In this document: piece by piece, positions 36,748 to 48,215 of the stretch
Position numbering within the stretch: the first letter of the stretch is position 1
Layout: each line of letters opens with the position of its first letter
Source of the DNA: Aphelocoma coerulescens
Lineage: Eukaryota; Chordata; Aves; Passeriformes; Corvidae
NCBI RefSeq assembly: GCF_041296385.1
Contig: NC_091023.1
Coordinates: 23,871,924 to 23,935,923, forward strand
DNA length: 64,000 bases
Direction of reading: 5' to 3'
Translations under genes and position numbers: made by a program
The notes under the pieces: generated by a model
Told to the model about the DNA's origin: nothing
What the model saw: the letters and a program-made list of their open reading frames with translations, nothing else
The model's database searches: none

Positions 36748-37009
36748 TCAGTTTGTTGTCTGATGTTCCAGATGAAAATGATGACTTCTTGACTTCCCAT
36801 TCTCATCCTCAGAAGGCAGAATATTTTCTTCTGATGTGGATGACTCTGTTGATGTGTGCTGGGTGTTTACTGACTTCTTAACTTCCAAAGTTTCACCCTT
36901 GTCACGCTCCTTTTCCAGCTCTTGCTTTGCCTCCTTTTTGCCCCAGAATTTCAGCCTCTGCCTGGCTCCCCAGACACTTGCACCGATCTGGAGACCCCTC
37001 TGCACAAAC
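36748..37009 (-). CDS. Candidate terminal coding exon, minus strand, unidentified
   Basis: The minus strand is open from about 37040 to a TGA at 36748. Possible acceptors are CTCACTCAAGGATCAG (exon from 37009) or GTTTGTGCAG (exon from 36999). The encoded end is strongly charged and Ser/Thr-rich: GLQIGASVWGARQRLKFWGK, KKEAKQELEKERDKGE, then a Ser/Glu segment STESSTSEENILPSEDENG and a His-rich finish. This composition resembles a cytoplasmic tail, but it partly follows from the strand being purine-rich. A minus-strand AATAAA lies 130 bases downstream. No family recognised. If real, a minus-strand gene ends here, nested antisense to any plus-strand gene joining 29.5 and 41.9 kb. Confidence 0.27.
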
Positions 37010-37040
37010 CTGATCCTTGAGTGAGAAATTACACTGAAGT

Positions 37041-39974
37041 TAAATGAGTTTAATCTTCAAGGTTTGTGTCTCACAGTGGACAACACTTCCTGTGTTGTTG
37101 AATTGTAGTTGAAAAGTAGAATTTACATTAAACAACAAGAAATAGAGTTAGGAAAGACCTTCAGATACATCTTATCTGTTTTTTTACCTTTAAATGTCTT
37201 CCCTCATCTTTCCCTGTGTGTCTCATCTTTCCCTGTTCCAGGCATTTATTCCAGGATTTGTCTTTCTGGTAGAATCTTGTCTGGTAGTTTCCTGTTGACG
37301 TTTGTTTTCTTGGAACAAACCACCCTGATTTTGCTCTACTATTTCCTCTCTTACCTAAACTTCTGAGAATTGTCAAATTTGCTGCTTTATGGTGACTTTA
37401 CAACAAGTTTCCAGCTTCCCCTTCTCCAGGGCAAGGCAGGAAGATTCAATCTCTGTGTCATTCTCTGCTGGACCCCAAAATCAAGATCAATGACTGTGAA
37501 CCCAACTAAACTTTGGTGTAGTCCCAGTAGAAAAACCCCAAAGCCTCTCTGATCTTGAACAGTCCAAAAGGACTTTCTAATTAATCACAACTTCCTTTTT
37601 ATTCCTGTTTCCTTTCAGCAAGTGGTAGACTCTTGATTTAAATAAATCAAGAAAAGGAAAACCTGTGATTCTTATTGTCATGGTGCAGATCTCCATCTAA
37701 AAAAATGTGAATTAATTTTTCCTGGATTGCCAAACGACCGCTGGCTGCTAACACAGTGTTTGAATTTTGCTATGGCAAATGAACATTGATAGAAAAGTTA
37801 AAGTGCTCCCAAACTCTTCCTGGTGCTTGATATGACATTCCCTGTGCCCTCAGGAGCGTGTGGGTTTTGATGGAAACACGAGAAATCTCCTTTGATTATT
37901 TTCAAAATAGGAACTGGAAATATTTTATAATTAAGAAATCTGTCACCGGTTGGAATTCCTTGATTAAAATCCCTCATTTGGCAACGTGCAAGTGGTGGCT
38001 TCTGGCTTGCAGAGGAAGTTTTGCTGTCAAAGATAACTGTGGAGGTGGCAGAAGATGTTGATTGTTGGAGATGAATATGCAAATTGAGAGTTCAAGCCCA
38101 CAAGAAATATTGTGCCTTGGGAATTGCTCCTTTGTTGTTTTCTTTCCTCTTTCCTTTTGGGGAGAGAGAGTTAGGAGGCTTGAAATGGTAATTGTGGTAA
38201 GTGTATAAAACATTCTGAGTAACAGTTATTGTATAAAGAATATTTCTTGAGATCATAAACTGGTGAACAGGCTGCAGTTTAATGGAAAGGATAATTAAAG
38301 TTGCATCAAATGTATGGGGGGTTTTTACTTTTTTTTTGTTTCATTTTAGGACTGTCTTTTCTCCTTCTTTCTGTAAAGGAAGCTGAAGTCCCTACTTTAT
38401 AAAACAGTTCTGAATAATTTATATAATGAGCTGATGGAAACAAAAATGGAATTTGTAACTCAGTGATAGTTCCCTGCTTTTTCTGCAACAGGAGGAGAAG
38501 AGTTATGTGGAAAAATTAACTGCAAAAAGGAGAGCTAATGGGATTCGATGTAAAATGTGTTTCATGAGAAGTATTAATAGGAGCACAATTTGATTACATA
38601 GAAAATCCATTGCTATTTCACATTTAATGCACATTTCCAGGTAAAACCTGATTTTAGCAGACATTTGCTGAGGTATTTGGAATTCTCTGCTTCCTCCAAT
38701 GGACACGAAGCCCTCTGCCTGCCTGGAAGGCTGACATGGAGCCCTCAGTTAAAAAATCATTGCCTCTAGTAAGTGTCTTGTAACTTTTGTGTAGGGTTGG
38801 GAGCTCTTTTTGCTTGCTAAGTTTTGTCCCACATGTGTTTATGTGCAACAATTCATTTTCTAACCAAAAAAATCTACTTTAAACACAACTGACTCTTCAA
38901 ACAAAATGAAGAGTTCAGGTGACTTTACCGAGCCCCAGCATCCCAGATCTGCCTAATGCCTAATCCTTTCCATTAAACTTCAGCTTGTTCACCAGTGTGG
39001 AATCTCAAGAAATATCCTTTATACAATAGCCTGGTGAGATTTTCCCTGCCATGAACCCTTCCAAGCCAACACTTCACTCTCAATTTTATCTCTCTGCCCA
39101 CTGCACACCTCTGCTTTATCCTATTTGTTGCACGACATTCACTGGAGATAAATATAGTGCAAGTATACATTGAATTTCCTTTGGATGACACAGTTCAGAA
39201 GTGACCTTCAGTTCTCCTGTAATCTCATTGCAGGGAGTTTTTTGGGCAGAAATTACAGAATTGGGTGAATTACACTGAGCTGTGCTGGCCTGAAGATAAC
39301 AACAAACCAAATGTGTGAGTTCATCCCACTCCCTTGCAATCTATTTGCTCTTTCTAACATCAGCCCGGGGCATCAGAGGGCAGAAGGGGAGGTTCAAGGT
39401 AGCCTGGGGAGGCTTTGTCATCTTTACACCTAAAAATGTGTAGTAATAACAAGGGAAAGTTTGATTCCAGAACAGCTTCTGTGTGTTAAGCTGAGATCAG
39501 AGCACATTTACTGCTGAAAATGTGGTTTTAAGGGAGAAGCTTTGCAAACTGGAAGGGGTTTTAATCCTGCAACCTGCTTATGGCAGGAGTTTCTGCAGAA
39601 ATGGCAGCATGGGATAAATCTCATCCCTGTTTTGCTCAAATGGATGGTTGTGAGCTCCTACTACACTCCAAGTTATGTTTTCAGGTGGAATTTCAGGTGA
39701 AATCTGAGGTAAAGAGGGATGGGGTCAAATCAGGGAGTCACTAAGGTGATAGTGTCACTGATAGTGTTTTTGAATAGAGATTGCAGGGTTTGGCCCCATT
39801 TATAATTCAGCCAGGAGAAATTTCTTGCAATTCTGTTCTCACAATGGCAAATTTTGTACTTAAATGTGGACAGAACTTTAGATTCCCACAAAAAAAAGGA
39901 GGTGTTTAACAAGTGAACCAGTGAGCCTGGTAGCTCTGGTCTGGAGAAAAGGAGAATCAGGGGAATGTTTTCAC
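37041..39974. other. Unique non-coding sequence
   Basis: About 2.9 kb with no recognised repeat. A 13-bp CATCTTTCCCTGT is repeated at about 37205 and 37225. Overlapping frames at 37798-38213 on both strands have no supporting signals. Confidence 0.4.
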
Positions 39975-40300
39975 TCTCTAAAACTCCCTGACAGGAGGGG
40001 GCAGCCGGGGGGGTCGGGCTCTGCTCCCAGGGAACAGGGACAGGAGGAGAGGGAACGGCCTCAGGCTGGGCCAGGGGAGGCTCAGGGTGGACAGCAGCAG
40101 GAATTTCCCCATGGAAAGGGTGCTCAGGCCTTGGCAGGGGCTGCCCAGGGAGGTTTGGAGTGCCCATCCCTGGAGGTGTTCAGGGAAGAGCTGGAGGTGG
40201 CACTCAGGGCTCTGGGTTGGGGACAAGGTGGGGACCAGGCACAGCTGGGACTCGGCGGTCTTGGAGGGCTTTTCCACCCTAAATGATTCTGGGATTCCCA
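39975..40300 (+). mobile_element. CR1 LINE 3' fragment (longest plus-strand copy)
   Basis: Reads TCTAAAACTCCCTGACAGGA, a GGGAACAGGGACAGGAGGAG block, AGGAATTTCCCCATGGAAAG, GGGCTGCCCAGGGAGG, CATCCCTGGAGGTGTTCAGG and ends TTTTCCACCCTAAATGATTC TGGGATTCC. This is about 325 bp of the CR1 3' region in sense orientation. GC- and CpG-rich relative to its surroundings. The open frames crossing it on both strands (39730-40449) come from the element and are not host genes. Confidence 0.93.
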
Positions 40301-40388
40301 AATCCATGCTGGAGAAGAGCTCCAGTGCAGATCCTTTCAAGATCTGCCTTCTGGAGCCTCTGCAGTGTCAGTATCACCTCAGAAAGAA

Positions 40389-41053
40389 CATGTATACATG
40401 TGATATAGACATGGGATATATATGTGATATATATGTGATATGTATGTGATATATACATGTGATATAGACATGTGGTATAGACATGTGATATAGACATGTG
40501 GTATATATGTGATATATATGTGATATATACATGTGATATATATATATGATATATACATGTGATGTATACATGTGATATATGTATGTGATATATATATGTG
40601 TGATATATACATGTGATATCTATATGTGATATATATGTGATATATATATGTGATATCTATATGTGATATATATATGTGATATATACATGTGATATATACA
40701 TGTGATATATATATATGATATATACATATGATATATATGTGATATCTATATGTGTGATATATATGTGATATATACATATGATATATATGTGATATCTATA
40801 TGATATATACATGTGATATCTATATATGATGTATGCATGTGATATATGTATGTGATATATCTATATGTGATATAAATATGTGATATCTATATATGATGTA
40901 TACATGTGATATATATATATCTGATATATATATGTGATATATATATATGATATATACATGTGATATCTATATATGATGTATACATGTGATACATATATGT
41001 GATATACATATATGTGATATATATATATATGTGATATATGTATGTGACGTATA
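40389..41053. repeat. GTGATATATA-type AT-rich minisatellite
   Basis: About 665 bp of degenerate 10-12-bp units built from ATGTGATATATA, ACATGTGATATATA and ATCTATATGTGAT. The units are rich in self-complementary TATA and ACATGT, so the array can form cruciform or slipped structures. Minus-strand frames of Tyr-His-Ile type (40279-41088) are translations of the repeat. It begins 88 bp after the end of a CR1 copy. Confidence 0.95.
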
Positions 41054-41891
41054 AGGGAACTGAAAAATTCCTCATTGCTCAATGACATTGAATCCCAGTT
41101 GATTTAAAGAAAGAGAGGAAATCCAGAGAAGAAAAAGGCGCAGAGCAGCAGAGGTTGGAACATGAGCCAAGCACTCACTTGGCCTTGACAGCAAAGCAGG
41201 GAGTAGGGCCATGGGCACACCTGGAGCTTAACAACCAGAGAGAGGGAACTGTGCTGAGGGAAATAAAGAGAAACTCACAGAAAGAAGGACAAGTGCTTAA
41301 TTCTGTACTGATTTTCACGGGGTAAAATAATCTACCTTTAAAACCTGGCAGGTTTCTTGGTGTGCAAGTGGAATTTTTGCCCAAATCCCAACAACTTGTG
41401 CAAGATCTGGCTGCAAAGTGAGATGCTGAAAGTACCATTTGAACAAAACTCTTAGGGTGCTGTTTGGATCCTTCCAGCAGAAGTTTTCCTGGGTTTAAAT
41501 GTTCCATCACACTGACTTCATGATTAGTTAAGTGGCAGAGGAACACATATCTTTTCCATGAAAATAATTTTTGAATTAATGGAATCATTTGCAACCCCTT
41601 CATGTGTCAAAGTTAATCAGAGAGATGGAATTTACTCCATACAGGGGACAATTCATAAAAGGCTTTCTAAAAAACATTGTTTTTCTGACAGTTTGTACCT
41701 TTGCATGCTACAATCTTCTGCTGATATTGCAGAAGTAATGATCTCCTTTAGGTCGCCTTTATATTAAATATTGAATTTGTTGGTTAATAAGAGGTATAAT
41801 TCAGTTTTGTGTGATTGGTAAATCCATCCTGATGATGTGAGTTATGCTGACTTTCTTGATTTTTTTTTTTTGTATCCTCCTTTGGAGGCAG
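41054..41891. other. Unique sequence with a weak minus-strand open frame
   Basis: The minus strand is open from about 41603 to 41175 (142 codons). Splice signals inside it are poor: an A-rich acceptor region and a GTAGAT donor at best. No gene is called. The last 40 bases form the T-rich tract of the acceptor for the following candidate exon. Confidence 0.35.
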
Positions 41892-42137
41892 AATGCAAAG
41901 GAGAGAAAGCATGCAGCTGGTTTATTTGAACTCCCCACTCCTTTGACATTAAATGATGACATAACTCCAGAAGCTGTTCAGGAATCCATAAAATTAGCAT
42001 TATTGAGCACAAATACGATGTCTTATAAATCAGTAATTATTAAGGAGCTCTTTGCTGATACAGAGGAGATGAGTTTCTCAGAGAAGCCCCTGATTACAGC
42101 AGACAGGCAGAGCAATATTCTTAAAATTACAGTCTAA
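41892..42137 (+). CDS. Candidate terminal coding exon (81 codons), unidentified
   Basis: A T-rich tract (T12 followed by GTATCCTCCTTTGGAGGCAG) precedes an open frame of 81 codons ending in TAA at 42135-42137. The peptide has natural-looking composition, including KERKHAAGLFELPTPLTLND, an amphipathic ITPEAVQESIKLALLS stretch, KSVIIKELFADTEEM and a C-terminus SNILKITV, without low complexity. Upstream hydrophobic codons (LTFLIFFFCILLW) are the translated splice tract, not a membrane segment. Entry is phase 0, matching 29535-29570. An acceptor four bases upstream (TTTGGAG) is an alternative with phase 2. The nearest clear AATAAA is about 840 bp downstream (near 42978). No family recognised. Confidence 0.32.
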   Translation, partial: NAKERKHAAGLFELPTPLTLNDDITPEAVQESIKLALLSTNTMSYKSVIIKELFADTEEMSFSEKPLITADRQSNILKITV

Positions 42138-45100
42138 TCATATAGATTTTCCCAGCTGGCATATTCAAAAACACCTGTGTTCTATACTTCAGAAAGTTTT
42201 GAAAACACCTGAATGTAACTTTTACCCCTCAGTGACATCCTTGCTGCTCTTGAGAGTCTGCAGGTTTGTAGGTTTTACTCCACAAATTGGTGCTGAAAGA
42301 GTCTGCTGGCTTCCCCATGAGTAAAATTGGTTGTCTGGAGTGTAGGAAGGAGCATAAATTCTCTTTTTTGCCTGATTTTATCTGTACTGAACATGTCTTC
42401 CTCCCATAGGTGGATTTTAGTGCATCATTTTCAGCTCTTCAGGAGAGGATCCCTCTCAATCCCCTGAGTTATCCCTCTTAGCAGCACAGTCATTTTGAGA
42501 CTACTCCAGAATTCCCAAATCAATACCTTATAATCAGATTTATAAAGTATTTATTAGTCTGTTTCTGGTTATCCTTTGGTTCTACCAGCACAAGTTCATT
42601 TCAGGTGGAAATAACGAGGGGTAAAGATGGAGAAAAAGATTTACTATTGCAAAACTGTAAATAAGTTTGAATTTGGATCTAATGTCCATAAGTCTCACAG
42701 ATTTGAGGGAAGGAGGATCTAAGACATGCATGAATTGCATTAGTGACAATTTCACTGCTTTTCCATCAGTTTATTAATGATAATTTAGTGAAGATCTTGA
42801 TGCTTCAGTGTTCAAATATTCAGTGCAGCTCTGCTGTTTTAGTGGAGTTATAATGGCCACAGACCAGCTGAATATCCCTTTAAGCCTTCCAGGAATCCTA
42901 AATTGAGATCAAGAAGGTATTTTGGGGCTTGTGCAGTTATGGAATGATTCCAGTTGTCATGCCATTTGGAAAAAAAAAAGAGAATAAAAACAGGCGCAAG
43001 TTTTATTATATAGGATTGTGCTGCAACTGCAAGCACTCAATGAAAAGGCAATGGGTGCATTATGGGCCTTTATCTCACATTTAATATTGTAGAGCTAAAG
43101 GCTTTGTGCAAAATGCACTTCTCAAGTTACATCGGGATAGAAGAGCCCAAATCTCAGCACGTTCAGCTGGCTGGAAAAGCCAAAAAGGGACAGAACTTTG
43201 TTTTCTGCAGCATTTTCACAGCCTGTGAAACTAATTTCTGAGGCAGTCTCGAAACTCAGATATTCTTGTGAACAGTAATTAATTTTTTTAAAATGAAGGA
43301 CAAACCACTCATAATTTGAGCTCAGGCAATTTGGGATGTGGAGGATGTGCACAATCAGATCTCCTGCCTTGCCCTGTGACCTGCAGCACCCCTGGCTCCA
43401 TCCCTGCACAAACCCACCCCAGACTGTGTGAGACTGTGGCCTTTTTGAAGTGCATATTACATTTTTATTAATTCTCTTTTCACAGCCTTTAGGGTGCCTG
43501 GGTTATGTTTTTTTAGCTTCCCTCTCCAGCAAGTTGCTGCAACCACTAATAAAAAGCTGTAAAAATAACACATGAATAACCTTTGAAGAAGTCTGCCTCT
43601 GAATTAGATGCCAGCTTCAAGATGGGGATGTTTAATACAAGAGCAGTGCTGGTCAGGATTTCTGAGTCTCATTTTAACTGAAGGAAGTTGGTTAACAAAG
43701 AAGAATTCTGTTTATCTCCCAGTTAATCAGAGGGACTGGTTTCCCTTCATTTTCTCCATTAATCAGTCTCTGATTTCTTCATGGCCAACTTGCAGGGCAG
43801 AGGGTTTTAGTGTTGGTAAACAAAGTAATGAATGAAACAAATGAAAGAAACCCTGGGCTGCTGAGCTGGGTTATTTCAATATCCCCTCGGACAAGGCTCC
43901 TGATTCATTAACAGAGCCTTTGTTGGCTTGCTGGACCTTTTAAATTCAGTGCAGAGTGCTCATCTCTGTTCATTTGGAAGGAATCGTGTTTGATTTAGTT
44001 ATTTCACATGGTAATGTATGTCACTTGATAATTTTCCTTAGCTCTCACAGATTACATATTGCTTTGCATTTACGTTTGATTCACTGGCACACATCAACAT
44101 TCAGGAGTTGGTGGATTAAATATAAATGGAGTGTGCCTGCTTGCCAGCCCAGTTCCAGGGAATTAATGGCTAAATGTGAATCACAGCACCCTGGGAAGGG
44201 TACAAAATCTGTGCAAGACTGAGAAGCAGAAATGTGCACTGCATGTGGTGTTCTCACAGCCTTCCCTGCAGGTCACCAAGCTTTTCAGGTATGTTGGGAC
44301 AAATATTCAGCCAAATTTTCCTGAGCTCATAAGCAGATTTTTGTGCCTGCACTGCAGTCCAGAAGCAGCTGTGTATAATTCCACCATGCCTGAATAAAAT
44401 GCAAGCATCTAGTGGGACAACAGTGTCAGCATGAGCTTCATCTCTGACAGAAAACCCATCTGGGTGCCAAAAAAATCTCTGGCTAAATAGCCCAGAGGGA
44501 AACCAGGGCCTTCTGCCTGCTCTGCTCTCAGGAGATGCTTTAGTTTAAAACTGGCTTCTGTCTGCAGGTACCCTCCCAGGGGGAGCAGTCAGAGTACATT
44601 AAACTTGTGCTTAGGTGTTTTTAGCCCACAGGCAGGGATTCAGCAGGAATTAATTGGCTTTGGTGAGCTGCAGCCACGGAGGATCAAAGCTTGTTGATGG
44701 TAAAGTATTAATGCAGCACTTGTACCTTTAGTTATTCCCCGTTAGTGCAGCAGCAGTGTGGGTTTATAAGGAGCTAATCCCTTGTAGGAAATAAATGTGA
44801 TGCCTTATTGCCAGCATTTGAAATGGTAGGGGATGGATGAATATTTGCTGGAGCAGGAAAGCAGGTGCACTACATGATATTTAGGGTATTTTCCCTTGGG
44901 GGAAAAAGAAAAGGAAAAAAGAGTTCTACTGAATATTGGTGAGTAGAAAAAATAAAAGGCAAAAGAGAAGAACATTCTCCAAGCAGGACTGCTGGCATCC
45001 TGTGCATGGCTGCTGACAGCAGATCCAGCATTTCCCACATTCCCATGGGCTGCAGGACAGTCTCCACAGATGGGGTCACTGAGCTGTTCCTGCCCTCTAA

Positions 45101-46223
45101 CATCAGGGAAAATCCATGTTCACATCCTGCTGGATTCAGCAGTGCCAGAGACCATGCTTAGCCTGCAGAGCACTTGAATTCTAGGATCTACTTCATGCTC
45201 TTAGAGCACTGGGGTTTTTCCTTCCCCAGAGCACTGTGTTTTCGGTTTCTTCCCCCAAAAAATTGTTCCTGGGGTTATTGTGAGTTATCACTCAGACCCC
45301 CCAGTTTAGGGACAGCTGGCAGGGCAGTGACTCTCTTTGGGGTTTTCACCTTCACACCCCTCTTCTCCTTTTTTTGTTAATCCCTTCAGTGCTGGCTGGT
45401 TGGTTACCACCTCTGCTTCACAATTCATTCTCTTTCCTTCTCTTTTTCTATTTTTTTTCTAATTTCAGATAAGGCAGCGCTGGCACTCCTGGCTGAGGTT
45501 TGTGATCCTTGGGTGTTTATGGCACATAAATTTCCAAATTCCAAGCCCTGTGATGATTGACTCCAACCTCTCTAGAAGCATCACTGGAAGTTGTTAAGGG
45601 CTGCTTTTTTACAGCTTTGGAAGGATTTTATCAGACACACAGAACACTAATGTTAGCCCTTCAAAAGGTGATCTAAATGCACAGGAACTTCAGCTTCACC
45701 CTTTGCTTCAGTAAAATTCTAAGGTTTTGGCAAAAAAATCTGGTTTTCTGACATGCTTTTGCCTCAATTGCAAACCTGCTTCAGTTAATCCATTTTACTC
45801 ACACTGAATTTTGCCATCTGAAATGTTGTTAGAAGAAAAGAAGATGATCAACAGCAAGTCTCTCCTGCTACAATCGACTCCTCCTGTCCACTTTGCCTGG
45901 CAGAAAGGCACCATTTTTAAACAGTTCAGCAATTCAGAACACTTTTTGCACAATTGGGATGGGATAAAAGGGAAATGAGTGGCTCAGACCTGGTCCACAG
46001 CTGTGAAAATCATTGACAAAACTCCAGGTATTATGTAAAGATTTAGATTCACTCCACCAGTGAGCAAGAAATTCATCCCACAAATGTTTTGTTGATCTTG
46101 TGCCACACTTTGGGACTGCAGGTCTGTGCAGCATCAAACCGGCTAAGGTTGATGATAACTTGATATTTCCATCCTGCTTCCCAGAATGCTCGCAGTTAAC
46201 AGCTTTTTTTTGCTTTTTTTCCT

Positions 46224-46225
<2 letters not shown>
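42138..46225. other. Unique non-coding sequence
   Basis: About 4 kb without recognised repeats. If the preceding exon is real, the first kilobase would be 3' UTR and flank. A 17-bp exon-like piece (GTCACCAAGCTTTTCAG, near 44272-44288) lies between a good acceptor and GTATGT, too short to weigh. Complex sequence around 43960-44130 may be conserved non-coding DNA. Confidence 0.35.

Positions 46226-46275
<50 letters not shown>
46226..46275. repeat. 50-nt uninterrupted T run
   Basis: A pure T50 run, preceded by two shorter T runs with C interruptions (46204-46220). Read on the minus strand it is an A50 tail. No target-site duplication or retrocopy body is evident next to it, and AATAAA is missing just before the A run; only ATTAAA occurs about 60 bases upstream on that strand. 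Could be an expanded mononucleotide repeat or an assembly-sensitive tract. Confidence 0.9.
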
Positions 46276-46276
<1 letters not shown>

Positions 46277-46705
46277 ATGAAGCGATTTTCAGGCAGGGTC
46301 AAACCAGAGGAATATGGATATAAATGGGCTCTTTAATTGCAAACAACTCCACAGCTTTTGCATAAAGCACCTTGGAGCGTTTGACTGCATTATTTGCAAG
46401 TATGAGACAAATGGCTGAGCACTTAAAGTGTCACTCCCAAAGCCACCAGTGACAAAGGAAGTGACTTAGAGCACGAACTGCCTGTGTGGGAACACCAGCC
46501 ACACTCCCCTTTGCCCCAGGGGACAGCTGCCCCTCTGCCCCCAGGGCACTGTGCAGACAGAAGCTTTCGTCTGAGGAATTACTGTTCCCTGCCTGACGAG
46601 CTCTGAATTCCAGAGGTATCACAAACCAGAGTCAGCTTCGTGAGAAACCTTCTCATCTCCTGCCCAGGTTGTCTCCTGCCACCTCGTTGCATTTGCTGTT
46701 GGCAG
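46276..46705. other. Unique non-coding sequence
   Basis: Moderate GC, a minus-strand frame at 46431-46622 without splice support. Nothing recognised. Confidence 0.4.
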
Positions 46706-46883
46706 ATCAAAAGGAGTTCAGGGCTTTTAAAGCTAAATTAGCTCTCCAGCACGAGGATGATACCCAGAGAGCACAGCCAGAGGGTGAAGAGGTTTCCCAT
46801 CTCCTGAAAGCGCCAGGAAGGTCAGTCCTCTTCAAAGAGACTGGAATAGCTGAGGAGGGGAGGAGGGCAAGGAGACCCTCAGG
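46706..46883 (+). CDS. Candidate 178-bp internal exon, unidentified
   Basis: Acceptor GCATTTGCTGTTGGCAG precedes 178 bp ending CCCTCAGG followed by donor GTATGT. Phase 1 in, phase 2 out. The peptide is charged: DQKEFRAFKAKLALQHEDD, then EGEEVSHLLKAPGRSVLF and EEGRRARRPSG. An internal GTCAGT after CCAGGAAG is an alternative donor. The opposite strand is also open, which lowers confidence. Not recognised. Confidence 0.2.
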
Positions 46884-47078
46884 GTATGTCTGTCCTGCAG
46901 AGCAGAGGGTCAATGTCCCCATCCATGCACGTCACCTCTTTCTGACCCGCTGCTAATGCACAGGAATTCTAGGAAAATCCATGGCTCTTCTATTTTTAAA
47001 AATAGATTGCCTAGAAAGCAGACTTTTGGAAGATCTCAAGGATAAACGCAGGCTGTGTGTTGAACTAGAACACAGAAT

Positions 47079-47398
47079 CCCTCCTCTTCCTCTTCCTCTT
47101 CCTCTTCCTCTTCCTCTTCCTCTTCCTCTTCCTCTTCCTCTTCCTCTTCCCCTTCCCCTTCCCCTTCCCCTTCGTCTTCCCCTTCCCCTTCCTCTTCCCC
47201 TTCCCCTTCCTCTTCCCCTTCCCCTTCCTCCCCCCTCCCCCTCCCTCTCCCCCTCCCCCTCCCTCTCCCCCTCCCCCTCCCTCTCCCTCTCCCTCTCCCT
47301 CTCCCTCTCCCTCTCCCTCTCCCTCTCCCTCTCCCTCTCCCTCTCCCTCTCCTTCTCCCTCTCCCTCTCCCTCTCCCCCTCTTCCCCTCCCTCTCCCT
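47079..47398. repeat. Polypyrimidine hexamer tract (CTTCCT to CTTCCC to CTCCCT)
   Basis: About 320 bp almost purely C and T on the plus strand, ordered in blocks: CTTCCT repeats (47083-47150), mixed CTTCCC and CTTCCT (47150-47230), CTCCCC mixtures (47230-47280) and CTCCCT repeats (47280-47390). One G interrupts it near 47174. Homopurine-homopyrimidine tracts of this length can form triplex (H-DNA). Open frames crossing on both strands (46953-47490) of Leu-Pro or Arg-Gly-Arg-Glu type are repeat artefacts. Confidence 0.97.
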
Positions 47399-47929
47399 TT
47401 TGTTTTATTGTTGTTACTACCTTAGCTTGGATTCTTGCACTCATCCTTTTTTTCCTTTTTGCTGCCGTTTCTTGCGTTTTTCAAGGGTAGATTCTATTTC
47501 ATTCTCATCCCTCTTATTTTCAGGTTACTGAAATGAAAAGATGTTCCAGTCTTCAACAAAAGTCTTGCAAATTTGCTGGATATATTCACTTTCAAAAGTT
47601 TTCTAGGAATACCTACTCACTCTTTGCCATCCTGTGCACTTGGTTGTGGTTCAAAGATGTCAAAATCGGGCTTTTTCTGAGGGGGCTCAAAAATTGTCCC
47701 GGACTCGAAACTTGGTTCAGGCATTTCCTTCTACCAGGAATAATTAGGGGAAAAAAAGGTGAAACAAACATGAGGTTACACAGGGCCAACATTATAACCA
47801 AATAAGTCATTCTTGTAGCTTTTTTAACAATTGCCCTTCTGCTTATTTGTCACAGCATCACATCAATCCCTGAGGCTTCTGCCAAGAATCCAGGCTTTTA
47901 TTTAAGTTTAATATATGCTATCATTTGAG

Positions 47930-48215
47930 GTTGGCTGAGAGTTATTCTTACATAATTATAAGGCAAATAACTTTTATTTCGACTTTTTTATCATTATTTA
48001 GAGATGCCCCAGGCCCTGTAGCACGTCCTTGTGAAAATGTGGCAGCCACCAAGGCAATGACTGAAACGAGTGTACTTTGCATAATGCCAGCAGTCAAACC
48101 CCTTAAAAGCTCAATAACACAAAACATTAATGGCTGGACTTTTTCAGACATCCCAGCTCCTTTAGCAGCTGTAATATTATTAGTTTCTTCTGTTCACAGC
48201 AAATTTGATATGTGA
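47930..48215. promoter_or_regulatory. Possible conserved non-coding element
   Basis: Repeat-free, complex sequence with a POU/octamer-like TTTGCATAA at 48076-48084 and TAAT motifs (for example near 48126). Its texture resembles vertebrate conserved enhancers. This is a judgement from composition and motifs, not from alignment. Confidence 0.18.

Noticed and set aside
39730..40449. Several 120-145-codon GC-rich frames on both strands
   Set aside because: They lie in a CR1 3' fragment, the non-coding end of the element.
40279..41088. Tyr/His/Ile-rich minus-strand frames up to 132 codons
   Set aside because: Translations of the GTGATATATA minisatellite.
41175..41603. 142-codon minus-strand frame
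   Set aside because: Composition looks acceptable but acceptor and donor are poor; runs of this length are expected a few times by chance in 64 kb.
44272..44288. 17-bp microexon between a good acceptor and GTATGT
   Set aside because: Too short to distinguish from chance and changes the frame.
46953..47490. 163- and 169-codon frames of Arg-Gly-Glu and Leu-Pro type
   Set aside because: Repeat translations of the polypyrimidine hexamer tract, open on both strands.
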